Positions 23,801-31,390 of a stretch of DNA of 64,000 nucleotides are shown here, in pieces. Made by a program: the position numbers and the translations under genes. Positions within the stretch are counted from its first letter, which is position 1. Each line of letters begins with the position of its first letter. The stretch is from the NCBI GenBank assembly GCA_964418255.1, contig CAYQKV010000006.1, positions 1 through 64,000 of the forward strand, read 5' to 3'. The notes beneath the pieces were generated by a model that did no database searches, was not told the DNA's origin, and saw only the letters and a program-made list of their open reading frames with translations. This DNA is from CAG-1782 sp964418255. GTDB lineage: Bacteria > Bacillota > Clostridia > Christensenellales > DTU072.

Positions 23801-25554
23801 TAGCGAAAAAAGCGGGACTTTACGTAATAGGAAATTCGGGGATAGACACGTCCGCCGCGGCGGCAAACGGCGCGAAGTACCGCGACGCCGTGATGAACGA
23901 AAAAGCGTTCGAAAGCCTTGCGGTGAAAACCGTATTTAACGCATATTCTCGCGACAAGAACGAGTGCAACGTCATTGCGTATTTCCTTGCGGAAAACGGA
24001 ACTGCGGCGAACGCGGCTAAATGCGTGACCGAACTGAAAAAGAACACAGCAAAACCCGTCTTCTGCTTTGGAAACGGCGACGTAATGACCGCAGATTTTC
24101 CCGCGGTAAACGACGTCGTGGATATGATAAACGAAGCCGCGGGAAGAAAACCGCTTTTCCTCGCGAGATACGCGCTGTCTACGGGAATAGGATGCGCTAC
24201 GATGAACGCATACGAAGATTTGATTTCTTCCACTCCCTGTTGCGCAGGCGGATGCGTAGCGTATTTTGCCGACGACGTGATTAAGGGCGAAGGAAGAAAA
24301 GCGTGCGGAATTTTCACCGCGGAAAGACAGCCTTACGCGGGCGCGGAGTTCATAAAATATCTGTACAGACCCGTGCGTTCGGAAATAACCGACGGCGCGA
24401 CGGCGATTGAACTTACAAACACGAGAAAGTATCTCTCTACCGACGATTTGACCGTGAGACTCAACGTGGTAGTGGACGGAAAAACGGTTTCGGGAACGGT
24501 GCTCGACGTAAGAGTTCAGCCGGGAGAAACAAAGAAATACGATATTTTCGTAGGGCATATCGAAGGGGATATGTTCCTCGACGTGGAGTATTATTCCAAA
24601 GAAACGGAAAAATTGCTGTACGTAGAACAGCACGAACTCAGCAACACGATGAAAGTGATTGCGCCCGAAAAAGGAGTAAATCCGCTTATTTGTACCGAAC
24701 TTTTCGATTACCTCGATATAGAGTTCGACTGCGGAAGCGTAAGGTTCAATAAGCGCCTGGGAAGCATAGCGAGATACGTGCTGAGAGGAAAAGAACTCTT
24801 GAAATACGACAGCGTGCGCAAAGGCGGAAACAGTTTTGTAAACAATATAAGAAGACCGTTTATCCGCAATATGAACGGAAAAACGCCCGTAGTTACGTCC
24901 AAAGTAAGAGATTTCGAGTGCGATTATAAGAAAGAGGGAACTTTCGGGTGCGTGCACGTAAATATAGAAAACGTCCTGTTCCTCGACGGAAAAGAAAGTT
25001 ATATCGTGCAGGATAAATATATCGTGAACGCAAGCGGCGCGATTGAAGTTTTCAGCGTGCTCACGCCTTTAAGACGCGGACTTCCCGTTATGGATTGCTT
25101 CGGCAAACAGATAAGGTTCGGAAACGCGTTCGGAAACGTGCTCTATTACGGCAACGGCGAGGGCGATAACTATATCGATATGTGCGAGCATACGAGAGTG
25201 GGAATTTTCGGACTTAACGTCGATAAAACCTTTGAAAATATGCCCGTTTTGCAGGAATGCGGAAACAGAACCAACGTAAGGTTTGCGGTGATAAAGGACA
25301 ACGACGGAGACGGCGTGGTGATTTCCGCAAAGAAAGTGCCTTTGCAGTTGAGGGTAAGCCCGTATAGCGATAAACAAATCGCGGAAGCGTTCGTAACTAA
25401 CGAAAAACCCGCGCAAAGCGGCGTGTACGTCGACGTCAACGCGTTCGTCAGCGGCATAGGAACGAGCGAAAACGGCTATCCGCTTCCGCATTACGTAATT
25501 TGCTCGGGAGAACACGTTTTGCATTTCGATTTTATACCTTTGTCGGCGAAGTAA
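20806..25554 (+). CDS. Tandemly duplicated, apparently inactive GH2 beta-galactosidase-like protein
   Basis: A 1582-residue cytoplasmic-looking protein without signal peptide. Two homologous halves start at about residues 20 and 635: each has the GH2 N-terminal motif (SDRAFSLSGEWEIAL at 50, SDRLFTLSGEWDFAY at 663), a jelly-roll domain (YLNGKFIGASRLGS and QINGKYVGFSMTGS), an Ig-like domain and a TIM-barrel region. A single beta-galactosidase small-chain domain follows (about 1306-1582; FNKRLGSIARYVLRGKELL, YYGNGEGDNY). Catalytic positions are lost in both halves: the acid/base GNES reads GNMT (Met415) and AENG (1062-1065), and in the second half the nucleophile site (C/A)EYAH reads ARYAL (Arg1121). 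The family hydrolyses beta-galactosides. This one may bind or sense carbohydrate rather than cut it; that is inference. Confidence 0.85.
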   Translation: MIPSITYNFIRFNANNGGKWSEGTLPPHANFLSCSEIAVCLETVYSKKVSDRAFSLSGEWEIALADERSEIFDSLKATFVPAQVPDKNPAFSLFGEGKTDGKCFLYRKEFDVFNPSYDNTLVFERVGGAFEVYLNGKFIGASRLGSGEFDIKGAQEKGTNVLLVRVSSDDAALKTDVSREENEGIFGDVILKVRKDAYLNDYTFVSKRNGIDMEGKLTLYAKANDGVKACAVLADGEEIVSEQEVVFENGVAEMAFSGDFAVYSAENPYLYDLYIRIVDGEEEKECSMAKIGFAPAGTDGDAFTLDGTPITLKGAVYYPDAFGDYRDELGIMKSFNMNAVWLKGVSIPDFYEACAEIGLYVINEIPFVREKVHKEKVSKHGAVNNADEYMKQASETLAKLTAAYPNVIAYAFGNMTDEEQGKETANLISEKYGKPVANVGFGAVPFYEGMRPFVAFIPADKITADGAEALLGDEECSGVFADAYRGKYGEKGLFDENNVETENAVIAKYVFRPYISFLADSRTLTITNTKAFAGSDGLTVTVSSVKDGKEEIIQKITPVIAAGHTRDYGIYLGEYDESTKIRVRYDEKGAHLATETLSPKIEEELPEYKELLKGESYEYTVANVNFGLGKTEENVLPARSAFVPCSSETVCNAGDNETGSGASDRLFTLSGEWDFAYFADNAPSKFGGNGMKWDKIKLPSSWESAGFEKFAYSYGYPFEVNIKKCEIKEDKKNKNGTNSTGIYRKFINVADAECRHILSFGKVNGSLELQINGKYVGFSMTGSAEFDVSEFLKLGENEIVVIVKKSTPSAMLYGADGFRATGITGDVNLIKVKKSSLFDYDFKVIKEGNVYTAGLALRFFTDDPGKCKVELKKDGETVYETVCEKDGDKVYIEIKGEFASYNEETKETYDLFIKTIEKNFVAECTKVSVGFNEVSIIGDTMYYNGEPLKIRGIAYNPVYNAAGEPMGIADIKRDLALIKAYGFNAVMPSGYVLPEFVAIAKKAGLYVIGNSGIDTSAAAANGAKYRDAVMNEKAFESLAVKTVFNAYSRDKNECNVIAYFLAENGTAANAAKCVTELKKNTAKPVFCFGNGDVMTADFPAVNDVVDMINEAAGRKPLFLARYALSTGIGCATMNAYEDLISSTPCCAGGCVAYFADDVIKGEGRKACGIFTAERQPYAGAEFIKYLYRPVRSEITDGATAIELTNTRKYLSTDDLTVRLNVVVDGKTVSGTVLDVRVQPGETKKYDIFVGHIEGDMFLDVEYYSKETEKLLYVEQHELSNTMKVIAPEKGVNPLICTELFDYLDIEFDCGSVRFNKRLGSIARYVLRGKELLKYDSVRKGGNSFVNNIRRPFIRNMNGKTPVVTSKVRDFECDYKKEGTFGCVHVNIENVLFLDGKESYIVQDKYIVNASGAIEVFSVLTPLRRGLPVMDCFGKQIRFGNAFGNVLYYGNGEGDNYIDMCEHTRVGIFGLNVDKTFENMPVLQECGNRTNVRFAVIKDNDGDGVVISAKKVPLQLRVSPYSDKQIAEAFVTNEKPAQSGVYVDVNAFVSGIGTSENGYPLPHYVICSGEHVLHFDFIPLSAK

Positions 25555-25573
25555 GAGATAAAAGAATTAAGAT

Positions 25574-25600
25574 AAAGGCGCGGAAATTCCCGCGCCTTTT
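25574..25600 (+). terminator. Intrinsic terminator after the GH2-like gene
   Basis: AAGGCGCGG (25575-25583) pairs with CCGCGCCTT (25590-25598), followed by TTTT. Confidence 0.85.
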
Positions 25601-25675
25601 CCATAAGGATTATAAGTATAAAAATTTTCCCGAAAGAGAATAATTTCAGTAATTTCAAAAAAAGGAGATTTTTAT

Positions 25676-26944
25676 ATGAGTTTTAACCCGTTTAACGAAA
25701 AACCGGAAAAATTAGACAGTCTTTATATGGATTGGCAGAGAATGTACCCCAACGCGTACGACAAAAACGAAGTCAGCCCGTATACGAAAGTTCGCTGTAT
25801 CCTTATGAACGGCACCGAGTACGAAGCCAACTGGTTCAGTCATCAGTTTTCGAGACATTGCAACAACAACGACGTAAGACGCGCGCTGTCCGACGTAAGA
25901 AGAGGAGAGCAACAGCAGCAGAAGAGAATTTCCAACCTCAAACCGATTAACGAGACCGTGCTCGAAACAACTATCGGCTACGAACAGCTTGCCGTGGATT
26001 TAACTGCAATTCTCGCGCAGAGGGAGAGAAATCCGTATGTAAAACACGCGCTCGATTTCGCTCTTCTGGAAGACTTCGACCATTTGTACAGATACGCGGA
26101 TTTACTCGATATGGAACAGGGCATACACGCCGAACGGTTGGTCGGGAATTATACCGAAATAATGCCCGGCAGACCGACGATTTCCGAACACAGACACCCG
26201 TCGGACGATATAAGAAGATACACCGACTTCAAGACGGCGGACCCGCTCACAAAACTCAACGTAAGTATAATCACCGCGGCGGAACAGCAGACGATGAACT
26301 ACTATATGAATCAGACGGGATTCTATACTTCCGACCTCGGAAGACAGCTTTATGCGGAAATCGGAATGATAGAGGAACAGCACGTTTCGCAGTACGAATC
26401 GCTTATCGACGTAAACGAAACTTGGTTCGAATGTTGGTTGAATCACGAATATACGGAATGTTATCTCTATTATTCGTGCTATAAGAACGAAACGGATTCG
26501 TATGTCAAAAAAGTATGGGAGCAGCATCTGATGGCGGAAATAGCACACTTGCATATCGCCGCGGAATGGCTGAAAAAAATAGAAAACAAAGAATGGCAAC
26601 AGGTTATTCCTTGCGGAGATTTTCCCGAACTTCTCGCGTTCTCGTCTCAGAAAGACTATATAAGGGGAATATTAAAAAATACCGTCAGACAGACCGCAAC
26701 TATGGAAGACTACGTCGAGATAGACAAACTGAGCGACAAAAGCAGATTTTTCGCCTATCAGAACAAAGTCAATTCCGACGTCGAATGCGTTGCAAGCCAT
26801 AAGGTTATCGATAAATATATAAAGGATAACGGAAAAGATTACCGATACGAGGATAAACCCAACCCCTGCGTGGAATTGCAGGACAGAACGAAAGACAACG
26901 TTTGCCTCGGCAGATGCCGAGCAGGCGAAAAAGTGTGTTGCTGA
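25676..26944 (+). CDS. Ferritin-like diiron protein of unknown function
   Basis: A 422-residue protein whose middle reads as one or two four-helix bundles with carboxylate/histidine metal motifs: Glu103, E132-x3-H136, Glu203 (AAEQQTMNYY), E233/E234-H236 (MIEEQHVSQY), Glu258 and E288-x2-H291 (AEIAHLH). This is the ExxH pattern of ferritin-like/rubrerythrin-type diiron sites. The N-terminal 90 residues and the last 120 are unassigned, and the end is Cys-rich (CLGRCRAGEKVCC). AAAGGAG precedes ATG 25676. The gene is monocistronic. A stress or O2/peroxide role is plausible but not shown. Confidence 0.65.
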   Translation: MSFNPFNEKPEKLDSLYMDWQRMYPNAYDKNEVSPYTKVRCILMNGTEYEANWFSHQFSRHCNNNDVRRALSDVRRGEQQQQKRISNLKPINETVLETTIGYEQLAVDLTAILAQRERNPYVKHALDFALLEDFDHLYRYADLLDMEQGIHAERLVGNYTEIMPGRPTISEHRHPSDDIRRYTDFKTADPLTKLNVSIITAAEQQTMNYYMNQTGFYTSDLGRQLYAEIGMIEEQHVSQYESLIDVNETWFECWLNHEYTECYLYYSCYKNETDSYVKKVWEQHLMAEIAHLHIAAEWLKKIENKEWQQVIPCGDFPELLAFSSQKDYIRGILKNTVRQTATMEDYVEIDKLSDKSRFFAYQNKVNSDVECVASHKVIDKYIKDNGKDYRYEDKPNPCVELQDRTKDNVCLGRCRAGEKVCC

Positions 26945-26952
26945 AAGTCGTT

Positions 26953-27061
26953 TATTCCCTGTGGGAATAGCGATAACTAAATAAATCCTTACGGATTTGT
27001 GATATTCGCCTAATGCCGAGTGATATTGCCCCAACGGGCAGTGATATTTGCCCTGCGGCAA
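26953..27061 (+). repeat. Hairpin array with TGATATT spacers
   Basis: A run of small hairpins with different stems: TATTCCC-tgt-GGGAATA, AAATCC-ttac-GGATTT, a weak TCGCC-taat-GCCGA, TGCCC-caac-GGGCA, TTGCC-ctgc-GGCAA. The last three are separated by the identical heptamer TGATATT at 27000, 27021 and 27042, giving a 21-bp period. The repeated part is the spacer and the hairpins vary, the reverse of a CRISPR array. Similar arrays occur between genes in other Clostridia, as far as I recall. Confidence 0.75.
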
Positions 27062-27111
27062 GTTAAGGATTTGTTTAATATAACATTTTACTTCGATTTT
27101 TGTGGAGAAGA

Positions 27112-27158
27112 AAAGCACACGATATTTCACTTTTTGTGAAGAGTAGTGTGCTTTTTTT
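27112..27158 (+). terminator. Intrinsic terminator upstream of fic
   Basis: AAAGCACAC (27112-27120) pairs with GTGTGCTTT (27146-27154) with an inner TTTCAC/GTGAA stem, then a T8 run. Confidence 0.8.
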
Positions 27159-27185
27159 TATTGTCTTTTTAATATAGAATTTCCG

Positions 27186-27240
27186 CTATCGGCAAAAATA
27201 TCGCAAATAAGTTAAAATATTATTTACTTTTTGCCGATAG
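27186..27240. promoter_or_regulatory. Perfect 13-bp inverted repeat, candidate operator of fic
   Basis: CTATCGGCAAAAA (27186-27198) and TTTTTGCCGATAG (27228-27240) are exact reverse complements 29 nt apart. The right arm lies between the -35 (TTTACT, 27223-27228) and -10 (TATAAT, 27246-27251) elements of the fic promoter. The Fic protein carries its own N-terminal DNA-binding domain, so autoregulation, possibly by looping between the arms, is the simplest reading. No T run follows, so it is not a terminator. Confidence 0.7.
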
Positions 27241-27257
27241 GCGAGTATAATAATATT

Positions 27258-28157
27258 ATGAAATATTTATCGGTTGCGGAAATAGCAAAAAAATGGAAAA
27301 TTTCGGAAAGAAGCGTGAGAAATTACTGTGCGCACGGTCAAATCGAGGGCGCGTTTATTACTGGAAAGACGTGGAATATTCCCGAAGACGCGGTTAAACC
27401 CGACAGAATAAACAAGAAATCAGATGAAGACAGGACTTTGCTTAGCGTTCTCCGAGAAGAAAAGGACAACGGAATTTCGGGCGGAATTTATCATAAAGTG
27501 CAGATTGAACTTACCTATAATTCCAACCATATCGAAGGAAGCAGGCTTACGCACGAACAGACGAGGTACATTTTCGAAACGAACACTGTCGGAATTGATA
27601 AGGGATTGAAAGTAGACGACATCGTGGAAACGGCGAACCACTTTAAGTGCGTGGACAAAATTATCGACGGCGCAAACAGAAAATTGACCGAGAATTTTAT
27701 TAAAGATTTGCATTTTACGCTTAAAAACGGCACAAGCGACAGCCGACGCAGTTGGTTTAACGTAGGAGAATATAAAAAATTGCCGAATGAAGTCGGCGGA
27801 AAAGAAACGGCAAGTCCGCAAGAGGTTTCCGAAAAAATAGCGGCGCTTCTTAGCGAATATAACGCTCTCGAAAAACCTACGTTCGACGATATTCTTGATT
27901 TTCATTACCGCTTTGAAAAAATACATCCGTTTCAGGACGGAAACGGCAGAGTCGGGCGACTGATACTGTTTAAGGAATGTATGCGATGTGGTTTCGTCCC
28001 GTTCATAATAGACGAAGAAACGAAAATGTTTTATTATCGCGGACTTCGGGAATGGGAAAACGAACGAGGGTATCTCAGAGACACCTGTCTCGCGGCGCAG
28101 GACAAGTTCAAAAGCTATCTTTGCTATTTCGAAATTAAATATCGGGAGTTTTTATAA
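27258..28157 (+). CDS. fic: Fic-domain AMP-transferase with HTH domain, auto-inhibited class II
   Basis: A 299-residue protein. Residues 1-47 form a MerR/excisionase-like HTH (YLSVAEIAKKWKISERSVRN). The inhibitory helix motif S89-N-H-I-E93-G94 fits [S/T]xxxE[G/N], in the N-terminal (class II) position. The Fic active site is H223PFQDGNGRVGR234, intact. Fic enzymes transfer AMP (or other phosphate-containing groups) to target proteins; Glu93 would block ATP until released. ATG 27258 comes 6 nt after a TATAAT box with no ribosome-binding site, so the transcript seems leaderless. No antitoxin gene is adjacent. Target unknown. Confidence 0.9.
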   Translation: MKYLSVAEIAKKWKISERSVRNYCAHGQIEGAFITGKTWNIPEDAVKPDRINKKSDEDRTLLSVLREEKDNGISGGIYHKVQIELTYNSNHIEGSRLTHEQTRYIFETNTVGIDKGLKVDDIVETANHFKCVDKIIDGANRKLTENFIKDLHFTLKNGTSDSRRSWFNVGEYKKLPNEVGGKETASPQEVSEKIAALLSEYNALEKPTFDDILDFHYRFEKIHPFQDGNGRVGRLILFKECMRCGFVPFIIDEETKMFYYRGLREWENERGYLRDTCLAAQDKFKSYLCYFEIKYREFL

Positions 28158-28162
28158 AACGC

Positions 28163-29140
28163 TTATTCCGCGTTTGATTCTATCCAGTCGGGTTCGTTTT
28201 CGGAAATGGAATATAGGGCGGCAAGCAAGGTCGACGCGTCGTCCTCGATATATCCCGACAAGCCGAGTTTATTATAAACGTATTCTTCAAAACCGCAGAT
28301 TCGAACCCCGCTTCCCATAAAAAGGAAACCCGATTTGACGCTTGCTATCGCAAAGTCGGGGTCAAGGTCGAGCAGGGCGGCGTTCATTAAGGCGATTACT
28401 TTCGAGTATACGCTGTCGGTAAGAGGGTATACGTCGCGAGCGGTGAAATATACGGACTTAGAGGAAGAGGTTATCGCGTCTTTTCCGTTGGCGATGATTT
28501 TCGTCGAGTCCGTTTCGAAGAGGGAACAGGATTTACTTGCTATTTCCACCGAAGTTTCGAAAGGGAGTTTGAGTTTGCTGTCCGAAAGAAATCTGTCCCG
28601 CAAAAGTTCCGCAAGAGCGGAGGTCGATACGTCTATCGTGTGAGAACAGAGGGTTTTGCCGTCGTTTGCTACGACGAGTTCGGTTAAGTCCGAGTCCATA
28701 TACAGACCGCAAATTAGGTCGTTGAATCCGAGAATACGCGCGATGACTTTCGGGCGGGGAATGAGATAAACGTTGCTGTAACCGCAGGCGTTAATGGTCT
28801 TTTCTATTGTGCGCTTATCTTCGTAACTTAAACCGCCAGCTATAAGAACGTAAACGGTGACGAAAGGGTTTCCTCCGAAAACTTCGCGCAAAACCGAACG
28901 GAAAATGATACGAGCCGCGGCTTCGTCGGCAATTTTTCCGCATTTGAACGGGGTGCAGTAAATTTCGTATTCGCCGAGGGAATGTTTTCTTTTTTCCGCC
29001 GCTTCGCCGTAAGAAATAACCACCGGCGTTTCGCTTGCTTTGCGGATTACGGCGGACGGACAAAGTTTAACGAGAACGCCGTCGCACATTACCGCGACGC
29101 GTTCGCTGTCAAAATCAATTATCGCTTTCTTCCTTAACAT
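28163..29140 (-). CDS. Divergent MreB-like actin homologue
   Basis: A 325-residue protein with the order of MreB motifs but degraded nucleotide-site residues. AIIDFDSERVAV stands where DLGTAN is expected, GLYMDSDLTELVVANDGKTL replaces the DIGGGTT phosphate-2 loop, and FLFMGSGVRICGFEEYV corresponds to the adenosine motif TGGGALLRGLD. It is therefore probably unable to hydrolyse ATP normally. Position supports the family: its start overlaps the end of maf by 26 bp, as in the maf-mreBCD cluster of Firmicutes, but mreC and mreD are missing here. A role in cell shape is inferred only. Confidence 0.7.
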   Translation of the reverse strand: MLRKKAIIDFDSERVAVMCDGVLVKLCPSAVIRKASETPVVISYGEAAEKRKHSLGEYEIYCTPFKCGKIADEAAARIIFRSVLREVFGGNPFVTVYVLIAGGLSYEDKRTIEKTINACGYSNVYLIPRPKVIARILGFNDLICGLYMDSDLTELVVANDGKTLCSHTIDVSTSALAELLRDRFLSDSKLKLPFETSVEIASKSCSLFETDSTKIIANGKDAITSSSKSVYFTARDVYPLTDSVYSKVIALMNAALLDLDPDFAIASVKSGFLFMGSGVRICGFEEYVYNKLGLSGYIEDDASTLLAALYSISENEPDWIESNAE

Positions 29141-29684
29141 AAACGTATTTCCTCAGTATTTCCCGTAATTTTTCCGTGGGTAGACCTATGATATTGTCGC
29201 GGCTGCCCGAGTATTTTTCAACGACTACGCCGTCCTGTAAACCGTATGCGCCCGCTTTGTCGAGCGGACGAAAATTTTTAATATAAGAAACGATTTCTTC
29301 GTCGGTAAGGTTTTTGAACGTAACGAAAGATTTATCGCAAAAAACGGTTTCTTCCTTATCGAACCTGACGTAAACGCCGCTTATTACCGTGTGCGTTTTT
29401 CCGCTTAATTCTTTAATCATACCGACGGCGTCGATTTCGCCAGAGGGTTTCCCGTAAATTTTTCCGTCGCAAGCAACCAGCGTGTCGCACGCAACGACGA
29501 AATCTCCGTCCGCCGCGCGACCTTTGCGCACGGCGTTCGTTTCCGCAACGAATTGCGGTTCGCCGTCGGTTATTTCCTCGCAAACGGGTTGTTTCGTGAT
29601 AAAATCATCGGTTATCTTGCGTATGAGTTCTTTTCTGCGCGGCGAAGAAGAGGCGAGAATAAGAACGCGCTTATTTTCGGGCAT
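29115..29684 (-). CDS. maf: Maf-family nucleotide pyrophosphatase
   Basis: A 189-residue Maf protein: LILASSSPRRKELIRK at the N-terminus, VVACDTLVACDGKIYGKP with the catalytic Asp, and DKAGAYGLQD. The family hydrolyses non-canonical nucleoside triphosphates and affects septum formation. I start it at ATG 29684, the first Met before the family motif; there is no ribosome-binding site, and the ppx stop is 8 nt upstream, so translation is likely coupled to ppx. It overlaps the mreB-like gene downstream. Confidence 0.92.
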   Translation of the reverse strand: MPENKRVLILASSSPRRKELIRKITDDFITKQPVCEEITDGEPQFVAETNAVRKGRAADGDFVVACDTLVACDGKIYGKPSGEIDAVGMIKELSGKTHTVISGVYVRFDKEETVFCDKSFVTFKNLTDEEIVSYIKNFRPLDKAGAYGLQDGVVVEKYSGSRDNIIGLPTEKLREILRKYVYVKEESDN

Positions 29685-29692
29685 AACGGCGA

Positions 29693-31204
29693 TTACAGAA
29701 TATCGAGGTTTTTCTTGAACGCGCGTTTGAAATCGGCAACCGCGCCCATAGCGTCCTGAATTTCCAGCGTGCAGTCGCTCGTCGAACAGGGTTTGAGAAT
29801 AACGCTTTCCCCGAGAATGTCGCAGGTGAGAGAGGTTATTACTCCGCTCATACTGCGGTCGAAACATTCCGCGATACGGACGATTACGCCGAGTTTTTTC
29901 ACCGCGTCGATGTCTTCTTCGCTGAGCATATTGACGTATTGCTGAATTTCCACGCCTTCGAGAGTCTGACTGCCGTGCATACCGGCAACCAGCGCCGCCA
30001 TAACGAGGTCTTTTTGCTGTATTCCGTAAAGATTACTGTTGAGAATATAGTAGAAAGAGTGCTTCGGGTGGTCGTAGAATTTATAACTGCTGCCTACGTC
30101 GTGAAGTTGCGCCGCAACGCGAAGTACGCGCACATAGTAGCGCGGAAGTTTATGTAAAACTTTAAGCTGGCGGTAGAGTTGCAGAGCAATATCGAAAACG
30201 TGTTCGGAATGTTCGATATTCATATTGAACAGACTTAGCATAGTGTAAATGCTGTGCCCGAGAACGTCCCCGAGAGGTTTTTCCATCGTGCTGGGTACGG
30301 CGTAACGGAAAAGCGCGCCTTCGCGAAGACCCGCGCTGGAAATGGTGATTTCGTTGAACGGGGTCGCGCTTTCGATTGCTTTTATACAGCTTAACGCGGC
30401 GGGAAGAATTTCCGCTCTCGCGCTCGAAAGTCCTTTTATGCGTACGGGCTTAGTGATGTCCACGCCTTTCATAGAATTGTAAATATTGTTGAAATCGTCC
30501 ATAGTGATATGGTAGTTGTGAGCCATATCGAGGGGATAACGCTTGAATCTGCGGCTTATTCTGCCCAAGTTGCGAACCGCGCCGCCTACCGCTACGAGAT
30601 GCATTTCCGAATCGAGGGTTTTAAGCCATTCGATTTTCGCAAGTTCTTCTCCGACGTATTCTTCTATGAGCTTCGCGCGTTCGAACCCGTCGGCTACGTC
30701 GGCAAATTTTTCGGTAAGACTTACCGCGCCGAAAGGCAGGGTCTCGTGATTTAACAAAACTCTGCGGTTGTAATTTATGATTTTAATGCTCGCGCCGCCG
30801 ACGTCGATGATTACGCCGCGGGGAATGTCGAGAGAATTGACTACACCCGTGTAAACAAGCATCGCTTCTTCGTCCTGCGTAAGAACGGTGAGTTTAATTC
30901 CGCATTGAGAAAGAACTTCGTCGACAAAGGTCTTTTTGTTCTTTGCGCGGCGCACCGCCGCCGTAGCGTAGGCGAAAACTTTGTTTACTTTGTGACTTTC
31001 GTAAAGATTTTTGAAAGTTTTAAGAGTCTTTATCATCTGCTGTATGCGCAAAGGACGAAGGTATCCGTCCGCTTCCATACCTTTGGCAAGGCGCACAGGC
31101 TCCTTCAATTCGTCGACTACGTTGAAATAACCGCCTTCGAGTATGTTGGCGATGACTATTCTTGCTGTGTTCGACCCTATATCGATTATCGCTATCTTTT
31201 CCAA
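29693..31204 (-). CDS. ppx: Ppx/GppA family exopolyphosphatase with HD domain
   Basis: A 503-residue protein. The N-terminal ASKHA phosphatase fold shows IAIIDIGSNTARIVIANI and VIIDVGGASIKI, and the C-terminal part is an HD domain (RVAAQLHDVGSSYKFYDHPKHS). Family members degrade polyphosphate or (p)ppGpp 5'-phosphate. The start is TTG 31204, with AAGGGG 7 nt upstream. It leads a ppx-maf-mreB-like operon on the minus strand, with the AT-rich repeat region upstream containing its promoter (TATAAA-type box at about 31224-31235). Confidence 0.9.
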   Translation of the reverse strand: MEKIAIIDIGSNTARIVIANILEGGYFNVVDELKEPVRLAKGMEADGYLRPLRIQQMIKTLKTFKNLYESHKVNKVFAYATAAVRRAKNKKTFVDEVLSQCGIKLTVLTQDEEAMLVYTGVVNSLDIPRGVIIDVGGASIKIINYNRRVLLNHETLPFGAVSLTEKFADVADGFERAKLIEEYVGEELAKIEWLKTLDSEMHLVAVGGAVRNLGRISRRFKRYPLDMAHNYHITMDDFNNIYNSMKGVDITKPVRIKGLSSARAEILPAALSCIKAIESATPFNEITISSAGLREGALFRYAVPSTMEKPLGDVLGHSIYTMLSLFNMNIEHSEHVFDIALQLYRQLKVLHKLPRYYVRVLRVAAQLHDVGSSYKFYDHPKHSFYYILNSNLYGIQQKDLVMAALVAGMHGSQTLEGVEIQQYVNMLSEEDIDAVKKLGVIVRIAECFDRSMSGVITSLTCDILGESVILKPCSTSDCTLEIQDAMGAVADFKRAFKKNLDIL

Positions 31205-31333
31205 ATTAAAACCCCTTTTGTATATAATTTATACATTTTTCCTATTATTTTCAATTATACAGTACGGAAAAAAAACTTGCAATATCATTTACCTTTATTT
31301 TACTCTCGGGTGATAAAAAATATTTTGGGCGGA

Positions 31334-31365
31334 TTATGGGTTTTGCCTTCTCGCAAAACCCATAA
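31334..31365. repeat. Perfect 13-bp hairpin, related to the E-element ends
   Basis: TTATGGGTTTTGC (31334-31346) pairs exactly with GCAAAACCCATAA (31353-31365). It is preceded by GCGGA and followed by AAAACTTAGATTTTGTCCGC, the same closing sequence that ends E1 and the 195-bp units. It looks like a shortened E element with its apical part replaced. Confidence 0.65.
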
Positions 31366-31390
31366 AAACTTAGATTTTGTCCGCTTTTTT

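Noticed and set aside
22897..24957. 686-codon minus-strand frame inside the GH2-like gene
   Set aside because: Mirror of biased codons; no domain, ribosome-binding site or promoter.
26953..27061. CRISPR array or attC-like array
   Set aside because: The 7-bp constant part is too short, variable parts are small hairpins, and no cas genes or integrase are present.
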